This document shows positions 45,443-57,400 of a stretch of DNA of 64,000 nt, in pieces; position 1 is the first letter of the stretch; every line of letters begins with the position of its first letter. Below the pieces are notes generated by a model. The model made no database searches. It was given only the letters and a program-made list of their open reading frames with translations, and was not told where the DNA came from. The position numbers were made by a program, and so were the translations under genes. The stretch is from Haematobia irritans (taxonomy: Eukaryota > Arthropoda > Insecta > Diptera > Muscidae), in contig NC_134400.1 of assembly GCF_050003625.1 (NCBI RefSeq), positions 64,772,011 through 64,836,010 of the forward strand. The letters are read 5' to 3'.

Positions 45443-47885
45443 ATGGTTATATCGACTCAGGGACCCACCCTGAGCATTATTGCCAAAGACACCATGTGTC
45501 TATCTCGTCTCCTTCTGGGTGTTACAAACATATGCACTAACTTATAATACCCTGTTCCACAGTGTGGCGCAGGGTATAAAAATATTGTATACATACCTAT
45601 GCATAAAAAAATTTTTCTACACATGAGATTATATGAATATTTTTTTCTAATGTTGAACCCCCCCCCGAATTAAAATCCTGGCTACGGCCTTGCCCACTTC
45701 AAATTGAAAGTCAAAGCCAAAATTCTATGAATTTTGTATAATTTATTCATTTTCGTTAAAATAAATTATATAATGCACTACACTACATAATACACTACAA
45801 AACCAATTGAAAAGTAATAATCTTATTAAATATATCAACAAATAAGAACAAAACAACAAAACTTAAAATATCTTAAACATTATTAGTAAACACTTTTGCA
45901 TTGATAATTCGATTTCCTTCCTGTTGGTCTGTTGGTGTCAAAAAACAGCATTAAAATTTATTAATATGCGGGCAATTTGAAATTAGGAACGTACTGGACC
46001 GCGTGTTAGAATAGATTTCCAGGAGAAGGAATTCAAAAAATATCCATTTTAAATTGATAATAGGATATAAATTAAACCGACGATGTGATGCACCTTTTCA
46101 TACAGAAGTTTTTGATTTTACCAATATGTTGTTTTTAACAATTTTAATTGGTTGCACTTTGAAACGTTTCTGGAAACTTTTTCTTGTCGATAAGCCATTC
46201 ATTTTCATTGGTCAGCTTCTTAATGTTTGCAAGAATGATGCATCCAAAGATTTTCAAGAAAAAGGGAAAAACAGTTTTGGAATTTGAATCAATTCTCAGG
46301 CCAAAAATTTGAAAATACTCATTTTTGATAATCAATATACCCTCATACAAACGATATGAACTTTCAAAAATAGAGAAACCCAAATTGATTCGAATTCGAG
46401 TGACTGTTTTTCAGTCGACTGGGTTTTCGTTCGACATACAGAAACAGGGTATTAATTTTTCATATTGACGTACCAATTATTATAAACTATTTGAAGCAGT
46501 TCCAGTTAATTGTCCAACATTTTTTCATCGGTCAGCTTCTTAATGTTTTCAAGAACGTAGAATCCATAATTTTAGTTTTCTGCAAAGAGATATACATTTA
46601 GTGACTTCCTTAAAGTTTTATTTCATTTTTTATTTACACTTACAAATTATTATTGAAAACTATTTGGAGCAAATTCAGTTATTTGTCTAAAATTTTCCAA
46701 TTTTTTATTTCTTCCAATTGACCACGAACTTCGTTGCACAAATAAGTATTGAAAACCACATCTTCAACACCTTTTCAAAGATTTCTTCAACATTTTGGCA
46801 AATTGGAAGTAATTTGCAAACAATTTGAAGATGTATTGACGATGAGCTGTTTCAAGTCAAGTTGAATTTATGTTGAAAATTATATTTTCCCTCAAATTGA
46901 AAAGTTGTTGCATTTGGGTTTATACTCACGTTTCTTCTTTGGTTCAGATTTTTTTACTATTTGATTTTGACATAACATCGGACAAACTTTGCTTATGGTA
47001 TCTTCTATCATATTCTTCAAGTAATTTGTTCCTCAATGCTTCTAGACTACACGGACGAAAAAGACTGTTTTTCATATGTTTGGGTATAAACATTATATGT
47101 TTGGAACTCAAAATTTTAAACACAATATTTTTGAGTGCAAACATATAATGTTCATAAACTAGCATAATATGTTTGGGACATATATGTTAATATGTTAGAA
47201 CATATTATGTTTGGGACATAAAATGTTTGTAAATATAATATGCTTGGATTCAAACATATATTAATTTAGAAATAGCCCATAAACATATATGTGTTTTCAA
47301 AGAGAGACAAAGTGTATGCTGGAAGTAAAATAATGAAAGTAACCAATTGGCACATTACAAATATATATACACAAAGAAAATTTCATTAAATATAGGAAAA
47401 ATACTACGTGTGAATATAAACAAGTATAAATTTACATATTATGAGTAAACATATATATGTTGTGATATAAGACTTCGCCAAAAATTGTATATGCTTAAGT
47501 AAAATATTAAAATGAGTATTCGGAGAGAAAATTCATTCGGAACCAAGATAAAATATATTTGAAAAAAAAGAGCATGATTTTTGTTTATCATTTTCGCATT
47601 ACGGGCACAATTTTTTTGTTTCGTCAAAACAAATCGGAACGTAGGACGAGTAAGTCAAAATATTCAAACAAAGGTAATTAAAGGGATCTTCATAAAAACT
47701 AACGAAAGGGCACTATAAACTGAACAAAAAGCATGTCCGGTTCCAAAGATTGTGTCTCCACTTTAACAATTTTGGTATTGATTCCGAACCAAAGAAGCGG
47801 AGAATACAAGTAAGGATGCTTTTAAGACACAATTCTCTTTTAAATGGGGTTTTGTGTACTTGACTCTACGAAGCACATTTCAATT

Positions 47886-49248
47886 TTTCGCTTTTTCAGC
47901 TTTTTTTCATATGCTATAAAATGTCCGTTAAAAACAAGACTTCCAGTAGAAATTATGCTATGTTTCAAGTAAAAAAATGTCTTTAAAATAAAGTATTGAA
48001 AAACATATCCTATTTTTTAATGATTTTTGCCTTATAGTCAAGATGCAAAAATGCAACAAATTTAAAGACAGTTTCATTAACTTTAAAGAATTTTTCTGAA
48101 TTATTAAAGTCAAGTTGACCGTAGTCCAAAAATTTGTTCTTTTATGTTATGATACCCATTTTTAAGTCAAATCACTTAATTATAACGACAACACGACTTC
48201 ATTGAAAGTATCGACCTTTGAACATGGAAAAAACTTTATATTTATATTTTGAACATGGAAAAAACTTTATATTAGAGAAATGCGTCTTCTAAGCTAAGCA
48301 AAAGTTGTATTCTTATTTTAAGGACATGAACTCTTTGGCCTCACGACAATATTTTTTCAGCGCACTCTTTTTGGAGTTGTGAAAGTAAAATGAAAACAGG
48401 GCGAAACAGTGAAACATTAAACAGTAAGATCTATAAAAACAAAGATTAGTTCCTCTTTATTAATGAGTAGTCCAAGAGGAGTTGACGGATTTTTTTCGAA
48501 AATAAAAGCGGGCATTGAGTTCGAGTTTTGCCGCTAAAATTATTTCTCATTTTAGCGACAAAACCAGAATAACATTACAACTTTTTCCGGTAAATTGTAT
48601 TATAACATGGTGGGGAAAGATCCAAAGCAACAATTGAATAAGTTTATTTTCTTTAAAAGAAATTACTAAAGAAAAGTAAAAGGGTAAACATGGTCATTTT
48701 AACGCGATAATACCAATTTATACCGGCCTTAAGAATTAAATTAAGTACAAAATTATTCGTTAATAAAAAATCATATTTATTTGTATATCTAAATTATTGG
48801 TGTTACATGCTAGCAAACAATTGTTCACACCAATATAAATGTATGTGCTGTTGTAAAATTACTGTTTAGAATTTAAATATAATGTGCTTTTGAATGGTTA
48901 TCGTTAACCTTAGGATTCGATGGAAAAATATTTTTATATACTCGAATTCACGTTCTTCTTTTGTAAGAGTTTTTGAATTTCTTCGAAAATTTTAAACTTG
49001 TATACAAAAACCTTTATTTGTTACACAATTTTTATTTTTGCAATAAAAAAATAATATTTGATTTGAACTCAGTCCATTTCGTTTATATCAAGCATTTTTC
49101 TTTTCTGACTTTAAGTCTTTTATAAAACACGCTTTACAATTTCGTAGTAAAAATTTAATATAATAGTATGTAATGCTGAACACATTTCGGGAACTTCCGA
49201 ACGAATCTGGAATATATGTTAAAAAATATATTTAAAAAAAATGGTGTT
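47886..49248. other. TE-X interior, noncoding
   Basis: AT-rich with no open frame resembling a known protein. It contains a short direct repeat of ttgaacatggaaaaaactt (about 48219-48266). Nothing else is recognised. Confidence 0.5.
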
Positions 49249-49319
49249 GGTCGAAGCAGGGATCGAACCCAGGACCCCTGTCACGCAAGGCGGACGACCA
49301 ACCACTGCTCCACGCTGCC
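49249..49319 (-). ncRNA. tRNA-like sequence (SINE head or pseudo-tRNA)
   Basis: The minus strand reads ggcagcgtggagcagtggtt, with an A-box-like tggagcagtgg, and later a B-box ggttcgatccc with the usual spacing. It is followed by no recognisable SINE body, and the acceptor arms pair poorly. Probably a tRNA-derived SINE head rather than a functional tRNA. Confidence 0.5.
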
Positions 49320-49445
49320 AACAAATGTATGTTTAACAATGTTATGGTGTTAAACAATGTTATGTTTGCATCGGCTCGTGGGCGCCGCAAGCTATGCTAT
49401 ATAAATATAACTTATAACGATAATTATCTATTGATGACCATAACA

Positions 49446-49516
49446 GCTACGTAGCCCAGTGGTTAGTGTGCTGGCTTACAAACTGTGTGGTCCGCTGTTC
49501 GAATCCCCGTCCGGCA
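49446..49516 (+). ncRNA. Second tRNA-like sequence, opposite orientation
   Basis: The plus strand has tagcccagtggttag (A box) and gttcgaatccc (B box), about 70 bp long, followed by an A-rich tail (gaaaaaaaattataaaattg). The acceptor stem is imperfect. Likely a SINE head or pseudo-tRNA inside TE-X. Confidence 0.5.
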
Positions 49517-49992
49517 AAAGGTAAAATTGAAAAAAAATTATAAAATTGAATTACTTCTTCTACAATGTTTGTATTACAGAAAAAGGCGCTAAGAACTAAA
49601 AAAACTCATGGAAGTGAAAAAATGTGAGGCAATATACAATTAGGCAGAAAAAACAATTTGAGCACACTATTCTTTGGCAGAAAATTCTTCTCAGCATATA
49701 ATATTTTTGGGTCCAAAATGCCTCCAAACATATTATATGTTCACATAATAACATATAGTTTTTTGGAAGACAACATTATTGAATTTGGATGGAAAAATAC
49801 AAAATGTTTGGAACTTAGACTACCCAAACATATTATATTGTTTAGACCAATATGCTTTCAAACATATTATATATTGGAAGAAATCAAACATATAAATGTT
49901 TGGGCAATACCCAAAAATGTATATGCTTGAAGCAAAATATGTTTGGGAGTATATGTTACAGAAGCGATTTTTTTTGAGGGTGTAGTTCTAGA

Positions 49993-51078
49993 AATCATGG
50001 AGCTCATACAAGGTCTGCGGCAAAGGCGAAGAATTTTGATTCAATTAGGGAAACAGGTAGTCCTTTGTCGGATCGGATTCAATCTGAGAGTGTGCCTGTA
50101 AATACTGTTGTGGGCGATCCTAACATTTCGAACACCGCTTTGAAGGAAATTATTTCTTCGATAGTCTCGGAACAACATACTCAATTATTATCAGCTTTGA
50201 CCTCGCAAATTTCTACTTTGGTTGAGAGAAGTGTTGAAGCTAGTATATCGCGTTTGAATTCTGTCAATCCTGTAAATATTTCTCATTCATCTTCACCTAA
50301 TTTGAGGGAAAATCCTCTGACGCGCACATTGCCTGATGTAGAGCAACGTTCATTGGAGCAACTTTTGGGAATACAGCCTCAGGATTCGAATCGAGTTAAC
50401 AATATTAACGTCGTCCCGGGTGTGGGTGAAAATCATTCTAGCCACAATGACACTGTGACTGATTTGTTGTTTCGGCCCGACCGGGTGAGTCAAATTCTGC
50501 ACAATTGGAGACTTAAATTCAATGGTGGTTCGAATTGTTTGCCAGTAGATAATTTCATTTATAGGGCTGAGGCTTTGACCAGACAAACATTAAATGGGAA
50601 TTTTGAAATTTTGTGTGGGAATGCTAGTATGTTGTTCGAAGGCAAGGCAAGTGATTGGTTCTGGCGTTTTCATAAGTCAGCTGGCAGTTTCCGTTGGTCT
50701 GATTTGTGTAAGGCTTTACGTGAGCAATATCGTGATTCTCGTACTGATATGGATTTTCGGGAGATGATTCGTGATCGTAAACAGAGACCTAATGAGCCTT
50801 TTGATGTGTTTTATGAGTCGGTGATTGATTTAGTAGATCGCCTTAATCAACCTTTATCTGATCGGACTCTTGTCGAAATTTTGAGAAGGAATTTACTTCC
50901 GGAGATACACCATGAAATACTGAATATGTCTATTGATTCTGTGGGTCAGTTGCGAGATATATGTCGTCGTCGTGAATTTTTCATTCAGGATATAAAAGCC
51001 AGAAACGGATTTCTGAAATTGAAAGTGACGGTATTGATTCTCCACAATTGCTGGAAATGGAGGAAATCTCTGAGTTGA
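49993..51078 (+). pseudogene. Ty3-type Gag
   Basis: The frame is open from just after TE-X (HGAHTRSAAKAKNFDS...) to 51078 and has no Met near its beginning, so the true start is lost or lies beyond TE-X. A coiled-coil-like stretch (SIVSEQHTQLLSALTSQIST) precedes a capsid region: FRWSDLCKALREQYRD, FREMIRDRKQRPNEPFDVFY and LNQPLSDRTLVEILRRNL. A frameshift near 51000-51040 separates it from the zinc knuckles. Confidence 0.75.
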
Positions 51079-51260
51079 ACTTAATTTGTTGGAATTGCCG
51101 TCAGTCAGGTCACCGGTATCAGGATTGTGTGGCTGAAAGGACAATTTTTTGTTATGGTTGTGGTATGCCTGATATGTATAAACCAAATTGTCAGAAATGT
51201 GCTTCCAATTCAAAAAACTTCCGTGCGAACCCACCGAAGGTGCACTCAAATCAAACCTGA
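51048..51260 (+). pseudogene. Ty3-type nucleocapsid zinc knuckles
   Basis: CWNCRQSGHRYQDC and CYGCGMPDMYKPNCQKC, in a frame shifted from both gag and pol. These knuckles bind genomic RNA. The neighbouring frames are offset by single-base indels. Confidence 0.8.
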
Positions 51261-52503
51261 AGGAATCAAACTAAAATTGTTAACTAATTCTTGTGACGAG
51301 ATACCCAAATGTGACACTGCAATACTGGATACTTTTATGGAAAATAAATATATGACTTCCAATCGAACCACAAGGGTTCCGCCATTGGCTAATTCTAATA
51401 GTGGTCCTAGACCTTTAAAACCTCTACACGAGCGTTTAAGACTGTATTATGAGGCTAGAGCTAGAATTTTTGGTGATGATAAGGGACCTACACGTTCTGC
51501 GATTCGAATGGGGAATTTCTGGAAGAGGGCTAAAACAGTTAGGAAACTTTTTGCTATTTCAGTTATCGATAGTCCTGGTGATGTCCGTCCGTATGCCGAA
51601 GTTTGTCTATTGAACAAAAACCTGCTTGGGTTGTTGGATACCGGGGCAACTGTTTCCTGTCTGGGTGCTGAGGCTGCAAGGGATGTTCTTAATTCAAACG
51701 AAAGATTTCGTAAACTTGCTACCTCAGTTACCACAGCTGACGGTAGGCGGCAGGACGTGAAGGGTGTTTTGGAAACGAAAATAGTTTTTAGAGGAAAAGA
51801 GTCACCCATAACTTTATTTATTGTCCCGAGCTTGTCTCAAAATTTGATTTTGGGGATGGATTTTTGGAAATCTTTTGATTTGTTGCCAGCATCGTTGCTG
51901 CCAGGTGTAGTTCGTGATACCCCGTCTGTTAGTGATGTTTTAGATAAGCGTTTTTTGACTGATGACCAGGAAGTGGGACTTCGGTGTGTGATTGAGAAGT
52001 TTCCGTCATTTTCGAAGGAGGGTCTTGGCAGGACAAACGTGTTGTGCCATATTAATGACACTGGTGATGCCAAGCCTATAAAACAAAGGCATTTTCCCGT
52101 TTCTCCCGCTATTGAGAAACTTATTTATGAAGAGCTCGATCGTATGATTGCGATGGGTGTAATAGAAGAGTCGAATAGCGCTTGGTCATCTCCAGTTGTT
52201 CTTCACAGAAAACCTGGCAAGAACCGATTGTGCCTGGACAGTAGAAAAATTAATTCTGTGACCATCGGCGATGCTTACCCGCTTCCTCACATAGACGGCA
52301 TATTGAGTCGTTTGCCAAAGGCAGAATTTATTAGTAGCATTGACCTTAAGGACGCGTTTTGGCAAATACCCCTGGAGCAATCATCGAAAGAAAAAACAAC
52401 TTTCACTGTACCTGGGAGACCGTTGTATCACTATAAAGTTATGCCTTTCGGATTGTGTAATACTCTCAGGACAGAGGTTTTTGTTTATCTGGATGATCTC
52501 TAG
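51127..52503 (+). pseudogene. Ty3-type protease and RT start
   Basis: The protease active site is LLDTGATVSCLG, near 51640. The RT begins with NSAWSSPVVLHRKPGKNRL, YPLPHIDGILSRL, SSIDLKDAFWQIPL and MPFGLCN. About 17 residues are then missing before TEVFVYLDDL. The frame ends in TAG (52501-52503) directly after the catalytic YLDD box. So it has both an internal in-frame deletion and a stop. Confidence 0.85.
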
Positions 52504-53255
52504 GTGGTATCTGCTACATGTGGGCGTCATTTGCAAGTTTTAGAGGAAGTGGCTAAGTCTTTACGTGCCTCCGGACTGACAATTAATGTTGAGAAAAGCA
52601 AATTTTGTATGACAGAAGTCCGCTATTTAGGTCATGTGGTTGGGGACGGGGTGATTCGTACAGACCCAGAAAAGATTTCCGCTATAACCGATTTTCCGAC
52701 ACCTAGGTCTGTGAAGCAGGTCAGACGATTTTTAGGGATGTCAGGTTGGTATAGGAAATTTATTCGGAATTATGCTGCCATATCAGCCCCTTTAACTGAT
52801 TTGTTAAAGGCTAATCGAAAATTTGTTTGGAATGACGAAGCTCAACAGTCTTTTGAAGAATTGAAATCCATCTTGAGCTCAGTCCCTGTTTTGCATAGCC
52901 CCGATTTCTCACAGCCATTCTACATACACTGTGACGCTAGCGAAACAGGTATAGGAAGCGTACTGGTGCAAAAAAATGCGGAGGGTGATGAGTTTCCTAT
53001 TGCCTTTATGTCTAAGAAACTCAACAAAGCCCAACGTAATTACAGTGTCACCGAACAGGAATGCTTAGCAGCTATGGTAAGCATTAAGAAGTTTAGAGCT
53101 TATGTCGAGGGGCATGAGTTCACGGTGATCACAGATCACGCCTCCTTAAAATGGCTCATGTCCCAAACCGACTTAGGTACAAGGCTAGCTCGATGGGCTT
53201 TAAAGCTTCAGGGATATCGTTTTAAATTGAACACCGCAAAGGCTCTCAGAACATA
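52504..53255 (+). pseudogene. Ty3-type RT connection and RNase H
   Basis: It continues in the same frame after the TAG: KSKFCMTEVRYLGHVV, RRFLGMSGWYRKFI, then RNase H HCDASETGIGSVLV, YSVTEQECLAAMVSIKKFR and TDHASLKWLM. One extra base near 53230 shifts the frame within the sequence that should continue KGSQN...DTLSR. Confidence 0.85.
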
Positions 53256-53256
53256 G

Positions 53257-54458
53257 TTCCGGATACACTTTCTCGTGCCAACACTGATGATCTGTCCGAG
53301 GTTCGTTGTCTGTCTGAATTATAACTCTACTCCAGACTTAAAAGTAATTGATGGATACTTGTACCGTAGGACTGAGCATTCGGTGGGTGAACAGACGACT
53401 GATGACTTGACTTGGAAACTGTGGATACCAAAAGGATTAATTCCTGATATTTTACGCCGTCACCATGATGATCCCATGTCAGCCCATTGTGGCATAAATA
53501 AAACTTTGGAGCGGATTCGTCGTTACTATTATTGGCCCAATCTGGTGCATGACGTGAAGAATTATATAAATGCATGTGAGATATGTAAGACCACGAAACA
53601 TCCTAATTATGTCATGCGTCCACCCATGGGTAGGACAAGTGACACGAATAGATTCTTCCAGAAACTCTTTGTTGATTTTTTAGGTCCATATCCAAGATCT
53701 AAATCTGGTAGCATAGGGATATTTATCGTCCTAGATCATTTTTCGAAATTTCCTTTCATTCACCCGGTTAAGAAATTCACTGCAGATGTGGTGGTAAAGT
53801 TTTTGGAGGAAGAACTGTTTCATGTTTTTGGAGTGCCAGAAACAATTGTTTCTGATAATGGTACCCAATTCAAAGCACATAAATTTAATAATCTTCTTCA
53901 AAGCTATGGCATTGCTCATGTTTATACTGCCGTTCACTCCCCTCAGGCCAATGCTTCTGAGAGGGTGAATCGCTCTGTAATTTCAGCTATAAGATCGTAT
54001 ATAAAAACTGACCAACAGGGTGAGGAATTGAGTAGAATTTCTTGCGCTTTGCGATCCACCATTCATTCCTCGGTAGGTACATCTCCATATGTCATGGCTT
54101 TCGGTCAACATATGGTTACCAATGGATCTACTTACAAACTGCTTAGAACTTTAGGGATGCTCGATGATAGGTCGCTGTACTTTGACCGATCAGATTCCTT
54201 TGATATTGTGCGGTCTAAGGCAACGGAATGTATGCGGAGGCAATTTGAGCGCAATGAGAGGGCTTACAACACAATGATGGTCATTAGGTTTTCCGTAGGA
54301 ATTTTCGACAGAGTAATTTCGAACAGGGATTTAATTCTAAATTGGCACCTACTTTTGTTAAGGCCAGGATAAGGAAACGACTTGGGAACGCATATTATGA
54401 ATTGGAGGATTTGCAGGGCAGGTTTATTGGTAAATATCATGCGAAGGACATTCGTCAG
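53257..54458 (+). pseudogene. Ty3-type integrase
   Basis: Zinc-binding region HHDDPMSAHCGINKTLERIR and CEICKTTKHP. Catalytic core: FVDFLGPYPRSKSG, VSDNGTQFK and HSPQANASERVNR (D, D, E). Near 54270 the frame shifts; the C-terminal region KLAPTFVKARIRKRLGNAYY and GRFIGKYHAKDIRQ is in another frame, to 54458. All catalytic residues are visible. Confidence 0.85.
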
Positions 54459-57400
54459 TAGTATTATCTACAAGCGTGATCATCTTTCGGTTCATGTGAT
54501 TCCCCGAAATCTGATTTTTGTGGGGGGTAAATGTAGAGGCGCTTGTAGATGTGTTGGTATTTTTTTCCGTATCCGTTTTTCAATGGCATATTAGTATGAG
54601 TATTTGTATATTATATTGTTTTTCTCATTGCTTTATTTGACCATAAGACAACAAAACCAATTATGAGGTGTGAGAGAGATATTATGAGGTGTGAGAGAGG
54701 GATATTCACATTTGCTTATATCTGCTTGTAGAAGTCATTGGTCGACAGCACAATGGTATGACATCCGGCTGCGAATCCGAATGTCCAGGTTCGAAACCCG
54801 TCACAAACCAATTTCATTTTTTTTTATTTATTTAATTTTTTCTTGTATTCATTATTGCAGTAACAGTGATTTTATTTTTTTTTTCGTGGGTTTGAACTTT
54901 AGTACAAGGCGAAGAAGTGCATAAAGCGTCAGGGTAATAAATACATTTTCATTGTGCTATGAGGTTATACTCAATTTTGGCAGCCATGTTTGGATTGGAA
55001 TTTTGTAGTGTTGGTGTAATTTTGGAAAGTTTAGGGGGTTTAAAAGCGTAGAGGAATGCTGCGACATGTTTTTTTCCACCCTGAGCTTCCTCCAAGTAAC
55101 ACCGTGTTATATAGTGAAGCCTGAATTTGGCCGTTTTTTTATTTTATTATTTTTTTGGAATTTTGCGGTAAAATTGTTATTTAGTTTCACATAAAATTAC
55201 GTGAACAAATTTATAAGTCCGTAAATTTTTCCTATTATTTTGCTATTCAATCAATCTATAATATTTGGAGTAAGTTTAAATGAACATTCACAAGTGTTCG
55301 CTTTATTCTTACAATATTCAGTTTATAGGCGGTAAATCATTTTTTTTACGCCTGGGGTGGAGAGAATTTTCCAAACTTATTGCATTCTACAAAATTATCT
55401 ACCAATCTCATAGAGAATTCATGGTAAGATTGATCCACGTCTCTCTTATAAATTTTGGGTTGTGACATTGTTTTTTATTTGTCCTCAGCTTTGGAGACTG
55501 CCCAACCAGATTTGACTCTCGCCAACGTGGCCTTCTATGTTTCAATTTAGTCAGTCCGTAAAGTTCACTCGCCGGTGGAGTTTGGTCGGCGGAGATCTCG
55601 TGCCTGAGAATTGGAAAAGGGGAGATTTCGGAGGTGTATTTTGCCAGGGCCTGTGATCTAAGTGATCTCCTCTAACACTTAAACAATTTTTCCCCGGAGG
55701 AATAAGTTGATCTGTACTCCGTTGAATTTGTCCATTATTGGCTCGAGTAGAGATCACCAGATGCATTTGATTGTTCCCGCAAATTAATTGGTGGAAATTC
55801 CGAGAATTGTATATATTTGAATTTCGTCATGGTTCGCTATAACTAGTGTTGTACTAAATAGAAAATAATTTTCCTTAACATTACCGAACATAAAGGCATA
55901 CAAGTGAAGTGTTTTTTTTTCTCTTTCAAAAAAAAAAAAAAGATTTTTGCTCTGAGTGGCATATAATTAGATAATTTACTGCAATTTGATATAAACATTA
56001 CTGACAAAGAACATTGGTTTCGTTGTGACAATGTATATGAAAGATACTTAAGTGAATTTGAATATACACACACGTAAATATCATACAGATCAACATCATG
56101 ATATGTGCATACATAAATATGTTAAACCCTCACTAGCAACATCAAAATCCATTCGTCTTGAAAGGCCTTTCATCGATGGACCTGAGCTAACAAGTAAGTG
56201 ATTTCTTTTAATTTCTCACTATTGCATATGAGACATGCTCTCACTGAATATAACAGAGAACCGTTATAGTTCGGAGAGACGTTTGTCCAAAACATAATTA
56301 AAGTCATTTTAATTTAATTTCTGAAATTGAAATGCATATTTCCTGTCTGTAATTTAAATTTAATATCAATCTTATATATTGATTTCCGTTTTAATGACAG
56401 GATTGCTTTCAATCTCAGAAAAACGAGATAGATGGGTGTTTGGTTAGAGTGCATACGAAATAGTTGTAGTTAGCCTAGTTTGGAAATGATGGCATGAGTG
56501 GTCAGATCCCCAATTTTGTTTATACAGTTTTAAAGTCATTGTTGAAATGTGCATTTGTGCTAACAGTACCCATGCCAACATATAGAGTCTACAACTATGT
56601 CGTATGTCACCATAGAACTTTGAAACACCATTGGAAAACATTGTCGCGATTTTGAAAATTACTTTTGGTATTGCAAACAACATATCTGTTCACATGTCTA
56701 AAGATTAAATTTGAAAATTCATATCACTTGAACTCAATTAACTTCTCCAATTCAATTGCGGGAGACTGTTGCCCAAATATCATTTATGCGTTTAATGAGA
56801 TCAATGATCTACAGTGAATCAGCTGATGTTTTTTTTTGTAGTCCACATGTATGAGACATTTCATTTTCGTTTAACCAAAAGCAAATTGTAAATTTCTAAC
56901 TTAAATTCTTCATTGAACGTAATTCGATTTCTCTTTTATGCCTAATGCCGATTAATTATATGTACAATTACAACTGAATTTTATTACTAGGGCAATTGCT
57001 ATTAACTCATTTAATTAGTTACATGAACTATCACTTTATCTAATCAAGTATTGAAGGCGAAATTAATAGCCGACAAAATTTTTTTTTGCTACTTTATTCA
57101 TTGCTGTTTTCGGATATTAGTATATATAAGGTTCTTAGGCAGTAAATTCTGAATATTATTTCTATGTTAATTTAGAATAAGACGTTGAATTGTATTTGCG
57201 CTGAAAATGAAGATAATTATGAATCATTGAATCTAAACTATCGTAATGAAAAATCATTGTGGGGTTTTGTTTAATAAAAGTGGATTCATTGTCACAATGC
57301 ACTAGACCCAGAACTTAGTTTGATTTCTTCCAGCCGGAATGTAGAAGAGGGGTGGTATCGTGGGTCTATCAATTGAATTTCGTTTGGATACTAGATAGAC

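Larger units (their letters stand above)
42974..45592 (+). mobile_element. Interspersed element with degenerate ~150-bp tandem units
   Basis: It starts with a hairpin phrase (tctaaagtcgg/ccgactttaga) and ends near gtggcgcagggtataaa. Inside are about six degenerate units with tatatgggagctatatctaa, ctgaaccgatttcaatc and ccatatcgggcgaaag. I recall similar sequence as common in muscid genomes. A GACG tract lies near the right end. A LINE fragment interrupts it. Confidence 0.6.
41245..45692 (+). mobile_element. hAT transposon, 4448 bp, private to the second copy
   Basis: The 8-bp target duplication cccacttc (41237-41244 and 45693-45700) matches the single copy in the uninterrupted first unit. The ends are inverted: caaggccgta...cagg left, and the complement caaggccgtagccagg right. 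A remnant of the hAT dimerisation domain is encoded inside. Most of the transposase is missing and four other repeats are nested, so it is a decayed element. Its presence in only one unit dates it after the duplication. Confidence 0.92.
40969..46899. mobile_element. TE-Y, second copy, split by the hAT element
   Basis: The left part (about 40969-41244) and right part (45693-46899) together match 11500-12972. A 16-bp difference at about 46620-46630 and an extra short segment near 46778 are small copy-specific indels. No coding sequence. Confidence 0.5.
39329..47046 (-). pseudogene. Degraded Ty1/copia gag-pol, second copy
   Basis: Counterpart of 9860-13119: gag end at about 46902-47039, zinc knuckle near 40935-40970, protease DSGSTSHICC, integrase LRSDNGKEY, then RT to YVQQLDVK at 39329. 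It is interrupted by TE-Y, and TE-Y here additionally carries the 4.45-kb hAT element. The frame breaks are shared with the first copy. Confidence 0.85.
13959..47885 (+). repeat. Complete second copy of the tandem duplication
   Basis: This unit starts inside the accessory gene of the Harbinger element and ends inside TE-X. Its length, 33,927 bp, equals the coordinate offset between the copies at the right end, as expected for a head-to-tail tandem duplication. Removing the private hAT element and one copy of its target duplication (4,456 bp) gives about 29.5 kb for the original segment. The left 15.4 kb of this copy (13959-29554) has its counterpart outside the window. Confidence 0.85.
47047..49985. 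mobile_element. TE-X, complete, second copy
   Basis: The inverted ends ctacac(gg/cc) and the 7-bp target duplication ttctaga (47040-47046 and 49986-49992) bracket 2939 bp. Both ends carry many copies of catatgtttggg/aaacatattatat phrases in opposite orientation. I find no transposase. The interior contains two tRNA-like sequences. It is probably a non-autonomous DNA transposon; the superfamily is not assigned. Confidence 0.7.
49993..54458 (+). mobile_element. Ty3-type LTR retrotransposon, internal region, degraded
   Basis: Gag, zinc knuckles, protease, RT, RNase H and integrase in order, ending with GKYHAKDIRQ and a stop at about 54458. No 5' LTR or primer site is found; the left edge coincides with TE-X. 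A purine-rich tggggggtaaa followed by tgtagaggcg (about 54521-54541) could be the polypurine tract and 3' LTR start, but there is no second LTR to compare. At least five breaks make it inactive. Confidence 0.85.

Noticed and set aside
1..47885. Tandem duplication as a pure assembly artefact
   Set aside because: Not excluded, but less likely: the copies differ by many substitutions and indels, one has a private insertion with target duplication, and the junction shows microhomology rather than a repeat-mediated join.
49249..49516. Functional tRNA genes
   Set aside because: Acceptor stems do not pair properly and the sequences lie in a transposon; kept only as tRNA-like.
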